Of a stretch of 64,000 bases of DNA, positions 57,279 to 64,000 are shown piece by piece. The DNA is taken from positions 1,302,001-1,366,000 of the forward strand of contig NZ_JAHXKI010000002.1 in assembly GCF_019392195.1 (NCBI RefSeq), read 5' to 3'. The notes below the pieces were generated by a model. It did not search any database. It worked only from the letters and a program-made list of their open reading frames with translations, and was not told where the DNA came from. This DNA comes from Marinobacter sp. F4206. GTDB taxonomy: Bacteria; Pseudomonadota; Gammaproteobacteria; Pseudomonadales; Oleiphilaceae. The translations under genes were made by a program, and so were the position numbers. The first letter of the stretch is position 1. Every line of letters begins with the position of its first letter.

Positions 57279-58028
57279 TTAATTTCGGGTAGCGCCGTTT
57301 TCACGCACCCAATAGGCCGTAGCCCCGCATACCGCCGCGGGCACAACCACAAGATTGAGAACCGGCACCATGGCCGCCAGTGCCACTGGCAGGCCAAAGC
57401 CGAACGCCGACAGCCGGGTATCACCCAGAAGACCGCGGAGTGCTCCAAAGCTGACCTTGTGGTTGTCCGCGGGGTAATCGACGTACTGCAGAGCCATCAT
57501 CCAGCTGTTGAACATGAACCAGAGTACGGCCGCGACCAGATTGACCACCGGAATCAGGCCAATCACGAACAGGCCGATCGCCCTGGGCAGGTAATAGAGA
57601 ATCTTCTGCACCTCACGCCAGAGTGCCCGGGGGATGTCCTTGATAATCGCACTCCAGCTGTCGTCGGTGTTCACTTCCTGACCGGTCAGATGCTTCTCGG
57701 TGAGTTCGGCCAGGTAGCCGTAAAAGGGCGAACCGATCAGGTTGGCAACGATCACAAAACCGTAGGCCAGCATCAGCAGGATGACGGCGCCGTAAAGGAG
57801 CCAGAACAGCCAGTCCAGGGCCTGCAACCAGGCCCAGTCGGGCAACCAGCCCATGGCAGCAGCAATCAAGCCGGCGAAAAGGTCTGCCAGAAAATAGAAC
57901 AGGAGCCCAAACAACAGGACGTTGATAACGAGCGGGATAATCACGAACAACCGAAGGCCAGGTTGCCGAATCAGACGGAAGCCCTCCCCTAGATAGCCCA
58001 GTCCACGAAAAAAGTTACCCTTGAGCAT
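57279..58028 (-). CDS. cysZ: CysZ-like sulfate transport protein
   Basis: The 249-residue inner-membrane protein has five to six hydrophobic segments and the CysZ/EI24 pattern: GLGYLGEGFRLIRQPGLR at the N-terminus, NLIGSPFYGYLAE and LWREVQKILYYLPRA in the middle and LPVALAAMVPVLNLVVVPAAVCGAT near the end. CysZ is a sulfate permease in E. coli. Here it lies immediately upstream of rapA and no cysteine genes are nearby, so the physiological role is less sure. Confidence 0.85.
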   Translation of the reverse strand: MLKGNFFRGLGYLGEGFRLIRQPGLRLFVIIPLVINVLLFGLLFYFLADLFAGLIAAAMGWLPDWAWLQALDWLFWLLYGAVILLMLAYGFVIVANLIGSPFYGYLAELTEKHLTGQEVNTDDSWSAIIKDIPRALWREVQKILYYLPRAIGLFVIGLIPVVNLVAAVLWFMFNSWMMALQYVDYPADNHKVSFGALRGLLGDTRLSAFGFGLPVALAAMVPVLNLVVVPAAVCGATAYWVRENGATRN

Positions 58029-58125
58029 TCCGGCAGGTCCTCCGCTTCAATGACATTGACGGGGCGCAAAGCATATCATGTTGGGAACATTCCCACAGCC
58101 CGAGGCCACCTACGGAAATCCCCCC

Positions 58126-58530
58126 ATGGCATTACTGAAACACTGCGTTCTGACCTTGTTACACTGCCGCCCACTTTGGCGAATTGCCCTGTTCATTTCC
58201 GTGCTGGCCATCCTGTTCCTGGCGACCACAGATAATCCGTACCCGGTTCCGTCCTCCGCCAGCGACAAAGTCAATCACCTGATTGCCTTCGCGGAACTGA
58301 CGGTACTGACCAGGCTGGCCTGGCCGGAAGCCAAAGCGCTGTGGTTCGCGCCGCCGCTGCTGGCCTTTGGTTTCGCCATTGAGGCCGTACAGGCCACCCT
58401 GCCATACCGGGAGTTCTCGCTCGCCGATCTGGCCGCCGACGGCGCCGGCATTGTGGTCGGAATGCTACCCTGGCCGGGACTGCGCAGGGCGCGCCAGAAC
58501 GGCCTGAGAAGTTCGCCCGAATCTTTGTGA
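58126..58530 (+). CDS. VanZ-like family membrane protein
   Basis: The 134-residue protein has three to four membrane segments and the VanZ pattern: SASDKVNHLIAFAELTVL and EAVQATLPYREFSLADLAADGAG. VanZ relatives have no proven general function. The start at 58126 has GGA upstream; a longer in-frame version begins at 58078. The stop codon lies inside a GacA-type activating sequence for the RNA gene downstream, so the two genes share DNA. Confidence 0.85.
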   Translation: MALLKHCVLTLLHCRPLWRIALFISVLAILFLATTDNPYPVPSSASDKVNHLIAFAELTVLTRLAWPEAKALWFAPPLLAFGFAIEAVQATLPYREFSLADLAADGAGIVVGMLPWPGLRRARQNGLRSSPESL

Positions 58531-58543
58531 GATATCTCTTACA
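58526..58543 (+). promoter_or_regulatory. GacA-type upstream activating sequence
   Basis: TGTGAG-ATATCT-CTTACA matches the GacA consensus TGTAAG-N6-CTTACA with one difference in the left arm and the exact 6-bp spacer. It is centred about 180 bp upstream of the predicted start of the sRNA, a distance like that of the activating site of rsmZ in Pseudomonas. It overlaps the vanZ stop codon. Confidence 0.8.
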
Positions 58544-58701
58544 TGTGCGTGAGATCTTGCTGCTATGTCATGTACGTAACAATGAGTAACTTCCTGCCCG
58601 AAATCTATAACTGGTTGTTACCAAAAATATATTCCATCAGACGGCAAATCAGAACCGTTGCATAGACGGCAAAATTCACAAGTTTGTAAAACCCCAGTTG
58701 C

Positions 58702-58707
58702 TATAGT
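58702..58707 (+). promoter_or_regulatory. Predicted -10 element of the sRNA promoter
   Basis: TATAGT lies 7 bp before the first purine-rich transcribed sequence. A good -35 hexamer at normal spacing is absent (TTCACA at 58675 is 21 bp away), as expected for a promoter that depends on an activator such as GacA. Confidence 0.6.
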
Positions 58708-58713
58708 GTTTAC

Positions 58714-58942
58714 ATCAAGGATGAAAGGGAAAGGGACGACGCATTGGATGCACCCCGGCATGGAATGCAGGGAGAGGCAAGGACACAGGGACGCCTCGCT
58801 TAAAGGATAATTATTCGGAACGCTGGCTCGGATGCCGGCACCAGGGAGCGGCTCAGGGACCTCGCAACAAGGCTGTTGCCACAAGCGCAAGGACGCGCCG
58901 ACCTATTCCGACAAAGGGCAGCCGATTGGTTGCCCTTTTTTT
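58714..58942 (+). ncRNA. CsrB/RsmZ-like regulatory sRNA
   Basis: About 230 nt contain 14 GGA motifs within 180 nt (first at 58719, last at 58891), far above chance, separated by short stems. Several fall in predicted hairpin loops: GCAT-GGA-ATGC at 58758-58768, GGC-TCGGAT-GCC at 58825-58836 and GCGC-AAGGAC-GCGC at 58885-58898. Such loops bind CsrA/RsmA, so the RNA is predicted to sequester it. A GacA-type site lies upstream and an intrinsic terminator ends the transcript. No convincing protein is encoded. The start is estimated from the -10 element. Exact class (CsrB, RsmY or RsmZ) is not determined. Confidence 0.88.
58913..58942 (+). terminator. Intrinsic terminator of the sRNA
   Basis: GGGCAGCC-GATT-GGTTGCCC forms an 8-bp stem with one G-U pair, followed by seven T. 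The next gene ends on the opposite strand at 58958. Confidence 0.92.
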
Positions 58943-58957
58943 CTGCCGCCCGCTCAC

Positions 58958-59614
58958 CTACCCCCGCCCGGCAACGTAGATTCTGACCCGATTGAATTCC
59001 TCAAACTCATTCAGATCCGGCCAGGTTCGCGCCTCGATCGTCGTTTGCAGCTGATAGTGCCTGTCCCCCAGATCCCTGACCCTGGAATCCGCGAGCAATA
59101 CCGTCGACGCCGCCTCCCGGAACACCGACAGCAGCGGCCGATTGTCAGGGTCGTACAGGACGTCCGCGGCGGTGATGACCTCAATGCCCGCAGGCCGATC
59201 TCGCCAATCCTGACAGGGCGTAACGGAGACACCGTTCAGGGCGGCGTTCGCGGCCGCCGCATCCAATGCAGCCGGATCCAGGTCGCAGGCGATGACCTCC
59301 CGGGCACCGGCCCGGGCAGCAGCAACCGCCACAACGCCGGACCCCGAACCGAAATCCAGAACCCGTTTGTCCGCCACCCAGTCAGGGTTGGCCAGGATCC
59401 AGTTGGCCAGGACCTGCCCGCTGGCCCAGCAAAACGACCAGTAAGCCGGCTCTGCAACGACCGCCTGGGCCTCATCATGACTCAGGGGGCCCTCCAGGAC
59501 CGACGGATCAAACAAATGCAGGGGAATCTCGGGACAGCCAGCCGGCCGCGAAACTGCCACCCGGCCGCGACTCAGGGTTTTTCGCAAATGCTGATCAAGG
59601 CGGCTGGTCGACAT
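58958..59614 (-). CDS. ETF-beta lysine methyltransferase-like protein
   Basis: The 218-residue SAM-dependent methyltransferase has motif I VLDFGSGSGVVAVAAARAGA, the acidic CDLDP and a post-I TAADVLYDPDNRP, like the METTL20/Nnt1 branch that methylates electron-transfer flavoprotein beta subunits or related targets. It has no membrane segment. The ATG at 59614 with GGAG upstream is preferred to a TTG one codon before. It is convergent with the sRNA gene, 15 bp apart. Substrate is inferred from the family only. Confidence 0.78.
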   Translation of the reverse strand: MSTSRLDQHLRKTLSRGRVAVSRPAGCPEIPLHLFDPSVLEGPLSHDEAQAVVAEPAYWSFCWASGQVLANWILANPDWVADKRVLDFGSGSGVVAVAAARAGAREVIACDLDPAALDAAAANAALNGVSVTPCQDWRDRPAGIEVITAADVLYDPDNRPLLSVFREAASTVLLADSRVRDLGDRHYQLQTTIEARTWPDLNEFEEFNRVRIYVAGRG

Positions 59615-59754
59615 CAACTCTCCTCACGTGGGCCGTAATCCGTAACGCCCGCCATTGTAGCCATCTCTCCCCCGCAAAACAGCGTCCGGTGAGCAGAAAA
59701 AAGCCAATTCGGCTATACTGCCGCCTCACTTCTGCTAACCGGTTAGACGCTGAA

Positions 59755-60858
59755 ATGGCAACCAGACCCGACACCGACGACTACCTGTCCCTGTTTCTCA
59801 ACGACGTCCCGCTGATGGATGTCCGGGCGCCGGTGGAGTTCGCTCGCGGCAGCTTCCCCTGTGCCGAAAACGCTCCGCTGATGAACGACGAGGAGCGGCA
59901 CCGGGTCGGCATCTGTTACAAGGAAAAAGGCCAGGACCGCGCCATCGAACTGGGGCACCAGCTGGTCGCCGGGGACATCAAGGCCCAACGGATTGAAACC
60001 TGGAAGCGTTTCGCTGCGCAGCATCCGAACGGTTATCTGTTCTGCTTTCGGGGCGGCCTGCGCTCCCGCCTGACCCAGCAATGGATCAAGGAGTCCGGCA
60101 TCGATTACCCCCTGGTCAAGGGCGGTTACAAGGCGCTCCGGCGCTTTCTCATCGACAGCCTCGAGGAGCGGATCGAGCACAGCGATTTTCGGATCCTCAG
60201 TGGCCGGACCGGCACCGGGAAAACCCGCGTGCTACAGCAACTGCCCAACCCCGTCGATCTGGAAGGTCTTGCCAACCACCGAGGCTCAAGCTTTGGCCGC
60301 CAGGTCAGCCCCCAGCCTTCCCAGATTGATTTCGAGAACCGGCTGGCGGTAGCCATGATCAAAGCCCACCACCGCAATGATGGCCCCGTGTACCTGGAAG
60401 ACGAAAGTCGTCTGGTTGGTCGCTGCGCGCTGCCCCAGACCCTGCGGGATCGCATGGCCGCGGCCCCGCTGATGGTTCTGGAACGACCGCTGGACGAACG
60501 CATCGCCATTATCCGGGAAGACTACGTTGAAGGCATGTGCGCCGACTATGTGCAACGGGATGGCGAGGACGCCGGCTGGCTGAATTTCCGGGATTACCTG
60601 CTCAGCGCCCTCGACCGTATCCGAAAACGCCTGGGCGGGGAGCGCCACAGTCAGCTGAGGGCGTTGATGGAAGCTGCCCTGGAACGTCAGGAACAGCAAC
60701 AGGATCTGAGTGGCCACGACGCCTGGATACAGGCACTGTTACAGGATTATTACGATCCGATGTACGACTACCAGCTTGGCCGAAAACAGGGTCGGATTCT
60801 TGTCCGTGGAGGCCCCGAGGTCATCCTCGACTGGGCCAGACAGACCCAGCCTGCGTAA
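59755..60858 (+). CDS. selU: tRNA 2-selenouridine synthase
   Basis: SelU (MnmH) replaces sulfur by selenium in 2-thiouridine of tRNA wobble bases using selenophosphate. The 367-residue protein has an N-terminal rhodanese domain with catalytic Cys97 in LFCFRGG and a C-terminal P-loop domain GRTGTGKT at 150-157. The start at the ATG 59755 fits the family. It needs selenophosphate from SelD, which is not in the window. Confidence 0.93.
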   Translation: MATRPDTDDYLSLFLNDVPLMDVRAPVEFARGSFPCAENAPLMNDEERHRVGICYKEKGQDRAIELGHQLVAGDIKAQRIETWKRFAAQHPNGYLFCFRGGLRSRLTQQWIKESGIDYPLVKGGYKALRRFLIDSLEERIEHSDFRILSGRTGTGKTRVLQQLPNPVDLEGLANHRGSSFGRQVSPQPSQIDFENRLAVAMIKAHHRNDGPVYLEDESRLVGRCALPQTLRDRMAAAPLMVLERPLDERIAIIREDYVEGMCADYVQRDGEDAGWLNFRDYLLSALDRIRKRLGGERHSQLRALMEAALERQEQQQDLSGHDAWIQALLQDYYDPMYDYQLGRKQGRILVRGGPEVILDWARQTQPA

Positions 60859-60999
60859 ATCACCTCGTCCGAGGTGAACCGGTGTAACGCACAGGATTCA
60901 TTTGTCTGCTATAAAAATGCCGGACCGCCCGTTTTTTTTCGCTACAGCGTTTCAAATCATCACGTTGATATAAAAAACTAATGAGCAAGGAGTCTCTCT

Positions 61000-61833
61000 A
61001 TGGAAGACCTGTTTGGTGCTGAAGGAAGCGCCTCCGAACTGATGGACCAGGCAATAACCCTGACCATGACCTATGCCCCCAAGGTTGTGCTGGCGATCGT
61101 CACACTCATTATAGGTATGTGGCTGATCAACCGGTTTATTGCCGTCCTGGACGCAAAACTGGGCGCCAAGGACCCGACACTCAACAAGTTTCTCTGTGGC
61201 CTGATCAGCGCAATTCTAAAAATCCTGCTGCTGATCTCCGTCGCCTCGATGGTCGGCATTGCGACCACCTCGTTCATCGCTATTGTTGGTGCGGCCGGCC
61301 TGGCCGTCGGCCTTGCTCTGCAGGGCAGCCTCGCCAACTTCGCCGGCGGGGTACTGGTCCTCATCTTCAAACCGTTCAAGGTTGGCGATGTCATTGATGC
61401 TCAGGGCTACCTGGGTACGGTCCGCGAAATCAGTATTCTTTACACCATTGTCGACACGTTTGATAACCGTCGAGTTGTCATCCCGAACGGGCAGCTCGCG
61501 AATTCCAGCCTGACAAACATGAGCGTGTATGAAACCCGTCGCTGCGATATGAGCTTCGGTATCGGCTACGGCGATGACATCGACAAGGCAAAAAGCGTGG
61601 TCAAATTCCTGATTGAAGAGGATGACCGGGCATTGACGGAACCGGCGCCCCTGATCGTGGTTGGCGGTCTGGGTGAGAGCTCCGTGGACCTGACAGTTCG
61701 GGCATGGACCAAATCCGCAGACCTCTGGCCGTTCTATTGGGACATGCAGGAGAAAGTGAAAAAAGCCTTTGATGCAGAGGGCATCAGCATTCCATTCCCG
61801 CAACGGGATGTGCACATGTACAAAACCGAATAA
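61000..61833 (+). CDS. mscS: Small-conductance mechanosensitive channel MscS
   Basis: MscS releases solutes during hypo-osmotic shock. The 277-residue protein has three membrane segments and the pore-lining helix AVGLALQGSLANFAGGVLVL followed by IFKPFKVGD, typical of the E. coli YggB type. The C-terminal cytoplasmic domain has YETRRCDMSFGIGYGDD. AAGGAG precedes the ATG. Confidence 0.95.
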   Translation: MEDLFGAEGSASELMDQAITLTMTYAPKVVLAIVTLIIGMWLINRFIAVLDAKLGAKDPTLNKFLCGLISAILKILLLISVASMVGIATTSFIAIVGAAGLAVGLALQGSLANFAGGVLVLIFKPFKVGDVIDAQGYLGTVREISILYTIVDTFDNRRVVIPNGQLANSSLTNMSVYETRRCDMSFGIGYGDDIDKAKSVVKFLIEEDDRALTEPAPLIVVGGLGESSVDLTVRAWTKSADLWPFYWDMQEKVKKAFDAEGISIPFPQRDVHMYKTE

Positions 61834-62002
61834 CCGGAGAGAACGGTTTCGCATTGATACAACCGGTTACTCGCAAACCGCGTATCCTCGACTAAGCTGA
61901 CGGTTAATGGCGGGGCTCAGGGAACCCGCCAGGCCGTCGGAGCCCGACCCACCAACAACCAGGGCTCCGGAACGCTGTCATTGCTGGTAGGAGGTTGTCA
62001 CT

Positions 62003-62557
62003 ATGCCGGTACAGCAGTTGAAGGAATTTCTCGACGAGGCAGATGTAGAATACATGTGCCTCTCTCACCCGCCTGCCTTCACCGCCCAGGAACTCGCCCA
62101 CCACGTCAAGATTGCCGGCGACCGCGTCGTCAAGACCGTCATTATCGAACTGGACGGAAAAATGGCAATGCTGGTGATGCCCGCCACCTGGCGCATCCGC
62201 TGGGACCGGTTGTCCCGTATTCTCGACACCGACTTTGTTGACCTTGCCGATGAACAGGAATTCCAGGACCGGTTTCCCGACTGCGAGGTCGGCGCCATGC
62301 CTCCGTTCGGAAACCTGTTTGGCATGTCCGTTTACTGCTGCGAAGTGTTAACGGAGCAGCCTGAACTGGCGTTCGCCGCCGGCAGCCACACCGAATCCGT
62401 GCATATGAAAACGGCCGATTTCCTGACCCTGGTGCAGCCCATGGTGCTGAATCAGGGGTTCACCAAGCCGGGCGCTCAAAAACCGGCCTGGCTGCTCAAG
62501 GGTCGGCGCCGGCCGGATGACGTAAAGCCGGGCGTCACCGGCGCGGCCGGCTACTGA
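62003..62557 (+). CDS. YbaK-family aminoacyl-tRNA deacylase-like protein
   Basis: The 184-residue protein has the YbaK/ProX pattern VVKTVIIELDGKMAMLVMPA, in which the lysine contacts substrate, and GSHTESVHMKTADFLTLV near the end. Members hydrolyse mischarged tRNA in trans or act as regulators. A perfect AGGAGG precedes the ATG. The C-terminal 40 residues (KPGAQKPAWLLKGRRR) are extra relative to the core family. Confidence 0.85.
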   Translation: MPVQQLKEFLDEADVEYMCLSHPPAFTAQELAHHVKIAGDRVVKTVIIELDGKMAMLVMPATWRIRWDRLSRILDTDFVDLADEQEFQDRFPDCEVGAMPPFGNLFGMSVYCCEVLTEQPELAFAAGSHTESVHMKTADFLTLVQPMVLNQGFTKPGAQKPAWLLKGRRRPDDVKPGVTGAAGY

Positions 62558-62639
62558 GTTTGTAGCGGCCGGCTTGATCCGGGTCGCTTGTCTGATCCGC
62601 GCCATCGCGTAAACTGTGGGCATCAGACAGGAACCCGAT

Positions 62640-63935
62640 ATGACGCAAGCTTTTGATATTGTCGTAATCGGCGCCGGCATGGTCGGTGCCGCCCTCGCCA
62701 CGGGCCTGGGCCAGGACGGCTTCCGGGTGGCCGTGATTGATCGTTCGCCGGCACCCGCTTTCGCCCCGGATAGGGCTCCGGACATTCGCGTATCCGCACT
62801 CAGCGCCGGCAGTGAACGTTACCTGCAGCAACTTGGCGCCTGGCAGCCGATTCTCGATATGCGCGCCACGCCGTACCAGCGACTGGCGGTCTGGGATGAG
62901 ACTCGTCATCCCTTGTCCAGCCTGATGCCCCGGACACTGACCGAAGTGGAGTTTGATGCCGCCAGCCTGAAAACAACGCACCTGGGCCACATTGTTGAAA
63001 ACTCGGTGACGCAACAGGCGCTTTGGCAAACTGCCGACGACGAGCCGAAGGTTACGGTGATCGCCGGGCACGGGGTCTCCGCCCTGACGCAGGGTTCGCA
63101 ATCGGCGACAGTTACCCTGGACGACGGCCGCAGTCTCGACGCCCAACTGGTGATCGGCGCAGACGGCGCCCAGTCCGGGATTCGCGACATGGCCGGCATC
63201 GGTGTCTCCCGCAATCAGTACGACCAGCAGGCGATGGTGATCTCGGTGCGTTACCAGGGCCCAGCGGAAGACATCACCTGGCAGGGTTTTTATCCCAGTG
63301 GTCCGCGGGCCTTCCTGCCCCTGCACAGTGCCGGGGCGAGCCATCCGGGAGAGAGCTGGGCATCGCTGGTCTGGTATGACGCGCCCGAGCAACTGGCCCG
63401 ACTGAAGGCGCTGCCCAAGGAAGCACTGATGCTGGAAATCCAGCAAGCCTTCCCGGCGGAACTGCCCCTGCTCACACACATCGAGGCCCGGGCCAGCTTT
63501 CCCATTGCCCGCCAGCACGCCAAGCACTATTTTTCCCGGCGCGTGGTCCTGGCTGGCGATTCGGCCCATACCATCAACCCCCTGGCCGGCCAGGGGGTCA
63601 ATCTGGGGTTCCAGGATGCCCAATGCCTGCAGGCGATGCTCAAGGAAGCCAGGCGCGCCAACGACGACCTGGCCGACCCAAAGTGGCTTGGACAATACGA
63701 ACAGCAGCGACGGCCGGCTAACCGGCGCATGATGATGACGATGGACCTGTTCTATCACCTGTTCAGCAATCGTATTCCGCCAGTACACCTGCTGCGCAAC
63801 CTCGGGCTGGGTGCCGCTCGCGCCCTGCCCTTTGCCCGCAACCAAGTGGCCCGCTACGCCATGGGCATTGATGACCGGCTGCCAGCCGTTCTGACCCAGC
63901 TAACCGATCGGATTCCCGGGCTCAGGCAGTTCTGA
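62640..63935 (+). CDS. UbiH/UbiF/VisC-family FAD monooxygenase
   Basis: This 431-residue flavoprotein is predicted to hydroxylate a ubiquinone precursor. It has the FAD motif VVIGAGMVGAALATGL, the DG fingerprint LVIGADGAQSGIR and the GD motif VVLAGDSAHTINPLAGQGVNLGFQDA. The ATG at 62640 follows AGGAAC. It could be UbiI, UbiH or UbiF type; sequence alone does not decide. The first codons of another gene lie 47 bp downstream, suggesting an operon. Confidence 0.88.
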   Translation: MTQAFDIVVIGAGMVGAALATGLGQDGFRVAVIDRSPAPAFAPDRAPDIRVSALSAGSERYLQQLGAWQPILDMRATPYQRLAVWDETRHPLSSLMPRTLTEVEFDAASLKTTHLGHIVENSVTQQALWQTADDEPKVTVIAGHGVSALTQGSQSATVTLDDGRSLDAQLVIGADGAQSGIRDMAGIGVSRNQYDQQAMVISVRYQGPAEDITWQGFYPSGPRAFLPLHSAGASHPGESWASLVWYDAPEQLARLKALPKEALMLEIQQAFPAELPLLTHIEARASFPIARQHAKHYFSRRVVLAGDSAHTINPLAGQGVNLGFQDAQCLQAMLKEARRANDDLADPKWLGQYEQQRRPANRRMMMTMDLFYHLFSNRIPPVHLLRNLGLGAARALPFARNQVARYAMGIDDRLPAVLTQLTDRIPGLRQF

Positions 63936-63982
63936 GCCGCCCGGACGCAACAAGTCATCGCCACCACGAACCAGGAGCAACC

Positions 63983-64000
63983 ATGTCAGAAACCATATTT
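63983..64000 (+). CDS. Start of an unidentified gene (6 codons)
   Basis: An ATG with AGGAG 6 bp upstream opens a frame reading MSETIF at the window edge, 47 bp after the UbiH-family stop. The product cannot be identified from six residues. Confidence 0.5.

Noticed and set aside
58618..58890. 90-codon open frame antisense to the sRNA
   Set aside because: Cys-rich random-looking translation with no ribosome binding site. The GGA periodicity and terminator on the other strand explain the region better.
58832..59638. 268-codon open frame on the plus strand over the sRNA end and methyltransferase
   Set aside because: It crosses a strong terminator and lies antisense to a gene with SAM-binding motifs; no ribosome binding site is seen.
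60861..60876. Terminator after selU
   Set aside because: CACCTCG-TC-CGAGGTG has a two-base loop and no T-tract; it could not form a normal terminator hairpin.
61831..61869. Terminator after mscS
   Set aside because: TAACCGG and CCGGTTA are 25 nt apart with no T-tract, too weak to call.

Overview
The window is a GC-rich, gene-dense stretch of a gammaproteobacterial chromosome, most like Marinobacter or a close marine relative. I infer this from the gene content (long-chain alcohol oxidation, rubredoxin and its reductase, PanP-type aspartate decarboxylase, a CsrB/Rsm-type RNA) and from several Pseudomonas-like gene orders: EEP protein-dsbA-cytochrome c4-engB; TetR-aldehyde dehydrogenase-Tat protein-GMC oxidoreductase-coaD-ferredoxin; ppk1-hemB; ubiC-ubiA-phoB-phoR-response regulator. 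I see no insertion sequence, prophage, CRISPR array, rRNA or tRNA. It reads as core genome with small accessory pieces.

Layout. 1-3.4 kb: end of rpmG, an EEP-family protein, dsbA, cytochrome c4 and engB. 3.5-9.0 kb: the long-chain alcohol oxidation cluster (laoR divergent from laoC-laoB-laoA), then coaD and a 2[4Fe-4S] ferredoxin. 9.0-15.1 kb, minus strand: a DUF945 protein, ppk1, hemB, a lipase foldase without an adjacent lipase, and a small SutA-like protein. 15.4-20.2 kb: a TetR gene tightly coupled to an AidB-like acyl-CoA dehydrogenase, a DUF503 protein, panP and an unknown 88-residue protein. 20.3-26.4 kb: a PiT-type phosphate transporter, a membrane diguanylate cyclase, a flavodoxin and a 7TM-EAL protein. 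26.4-33.3 kb: tesB, rubredoxin with its reductase, hpt-ubiC-ubiA and phoB-phoR with a Pho box.

33.3-43.4 kb: a response regulator with a possible PilZ-like tail, a lytic transglycosylase, a YdjM-like hydrolase, rsuA, a short asparaginase, pbpG, a second 7TM-type EAL protein and ilvD. 43.5-51.7 kb: an orphan PAAR protein, a highly divergent phosphoketolase-like enzyme, Yip1, GST, alanine dehydrogenase, a secreted dienelactone-hydrolase-like protein, plsC, a cold-shock protein and crcB. 51.8-58.5 kb: fadE, rapA, cysZ-like and vanZ-like genes. 58.5-64 kb: the regulatory RNA, an ETF-beta-methyltransferase-like gene, selU, mscS, a YbaK protein, a UbiH-family hydroxylase and the first codons of another gene.

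The most striking non-coding element is at 58526-58942. A GacA-type upstream activating sequence overlaps the stop codon of the vanZ-like gene. It is followed by a TATAGT -10 element, about 230 nt carrying 14 GGA motifs (several in predicted hairpin loops), and a strong intrinsic terminator. This is the architecture of a CsrB/RsmZ RNA that sequesters CsrA/RsmA. The other main points are a palindromic operator placed between the -35 and -10 elements of the lao promoter, a Pho box before phoBR, and the phosphoketolase-like enzyme whose TPP motif differs from the usual GDG.
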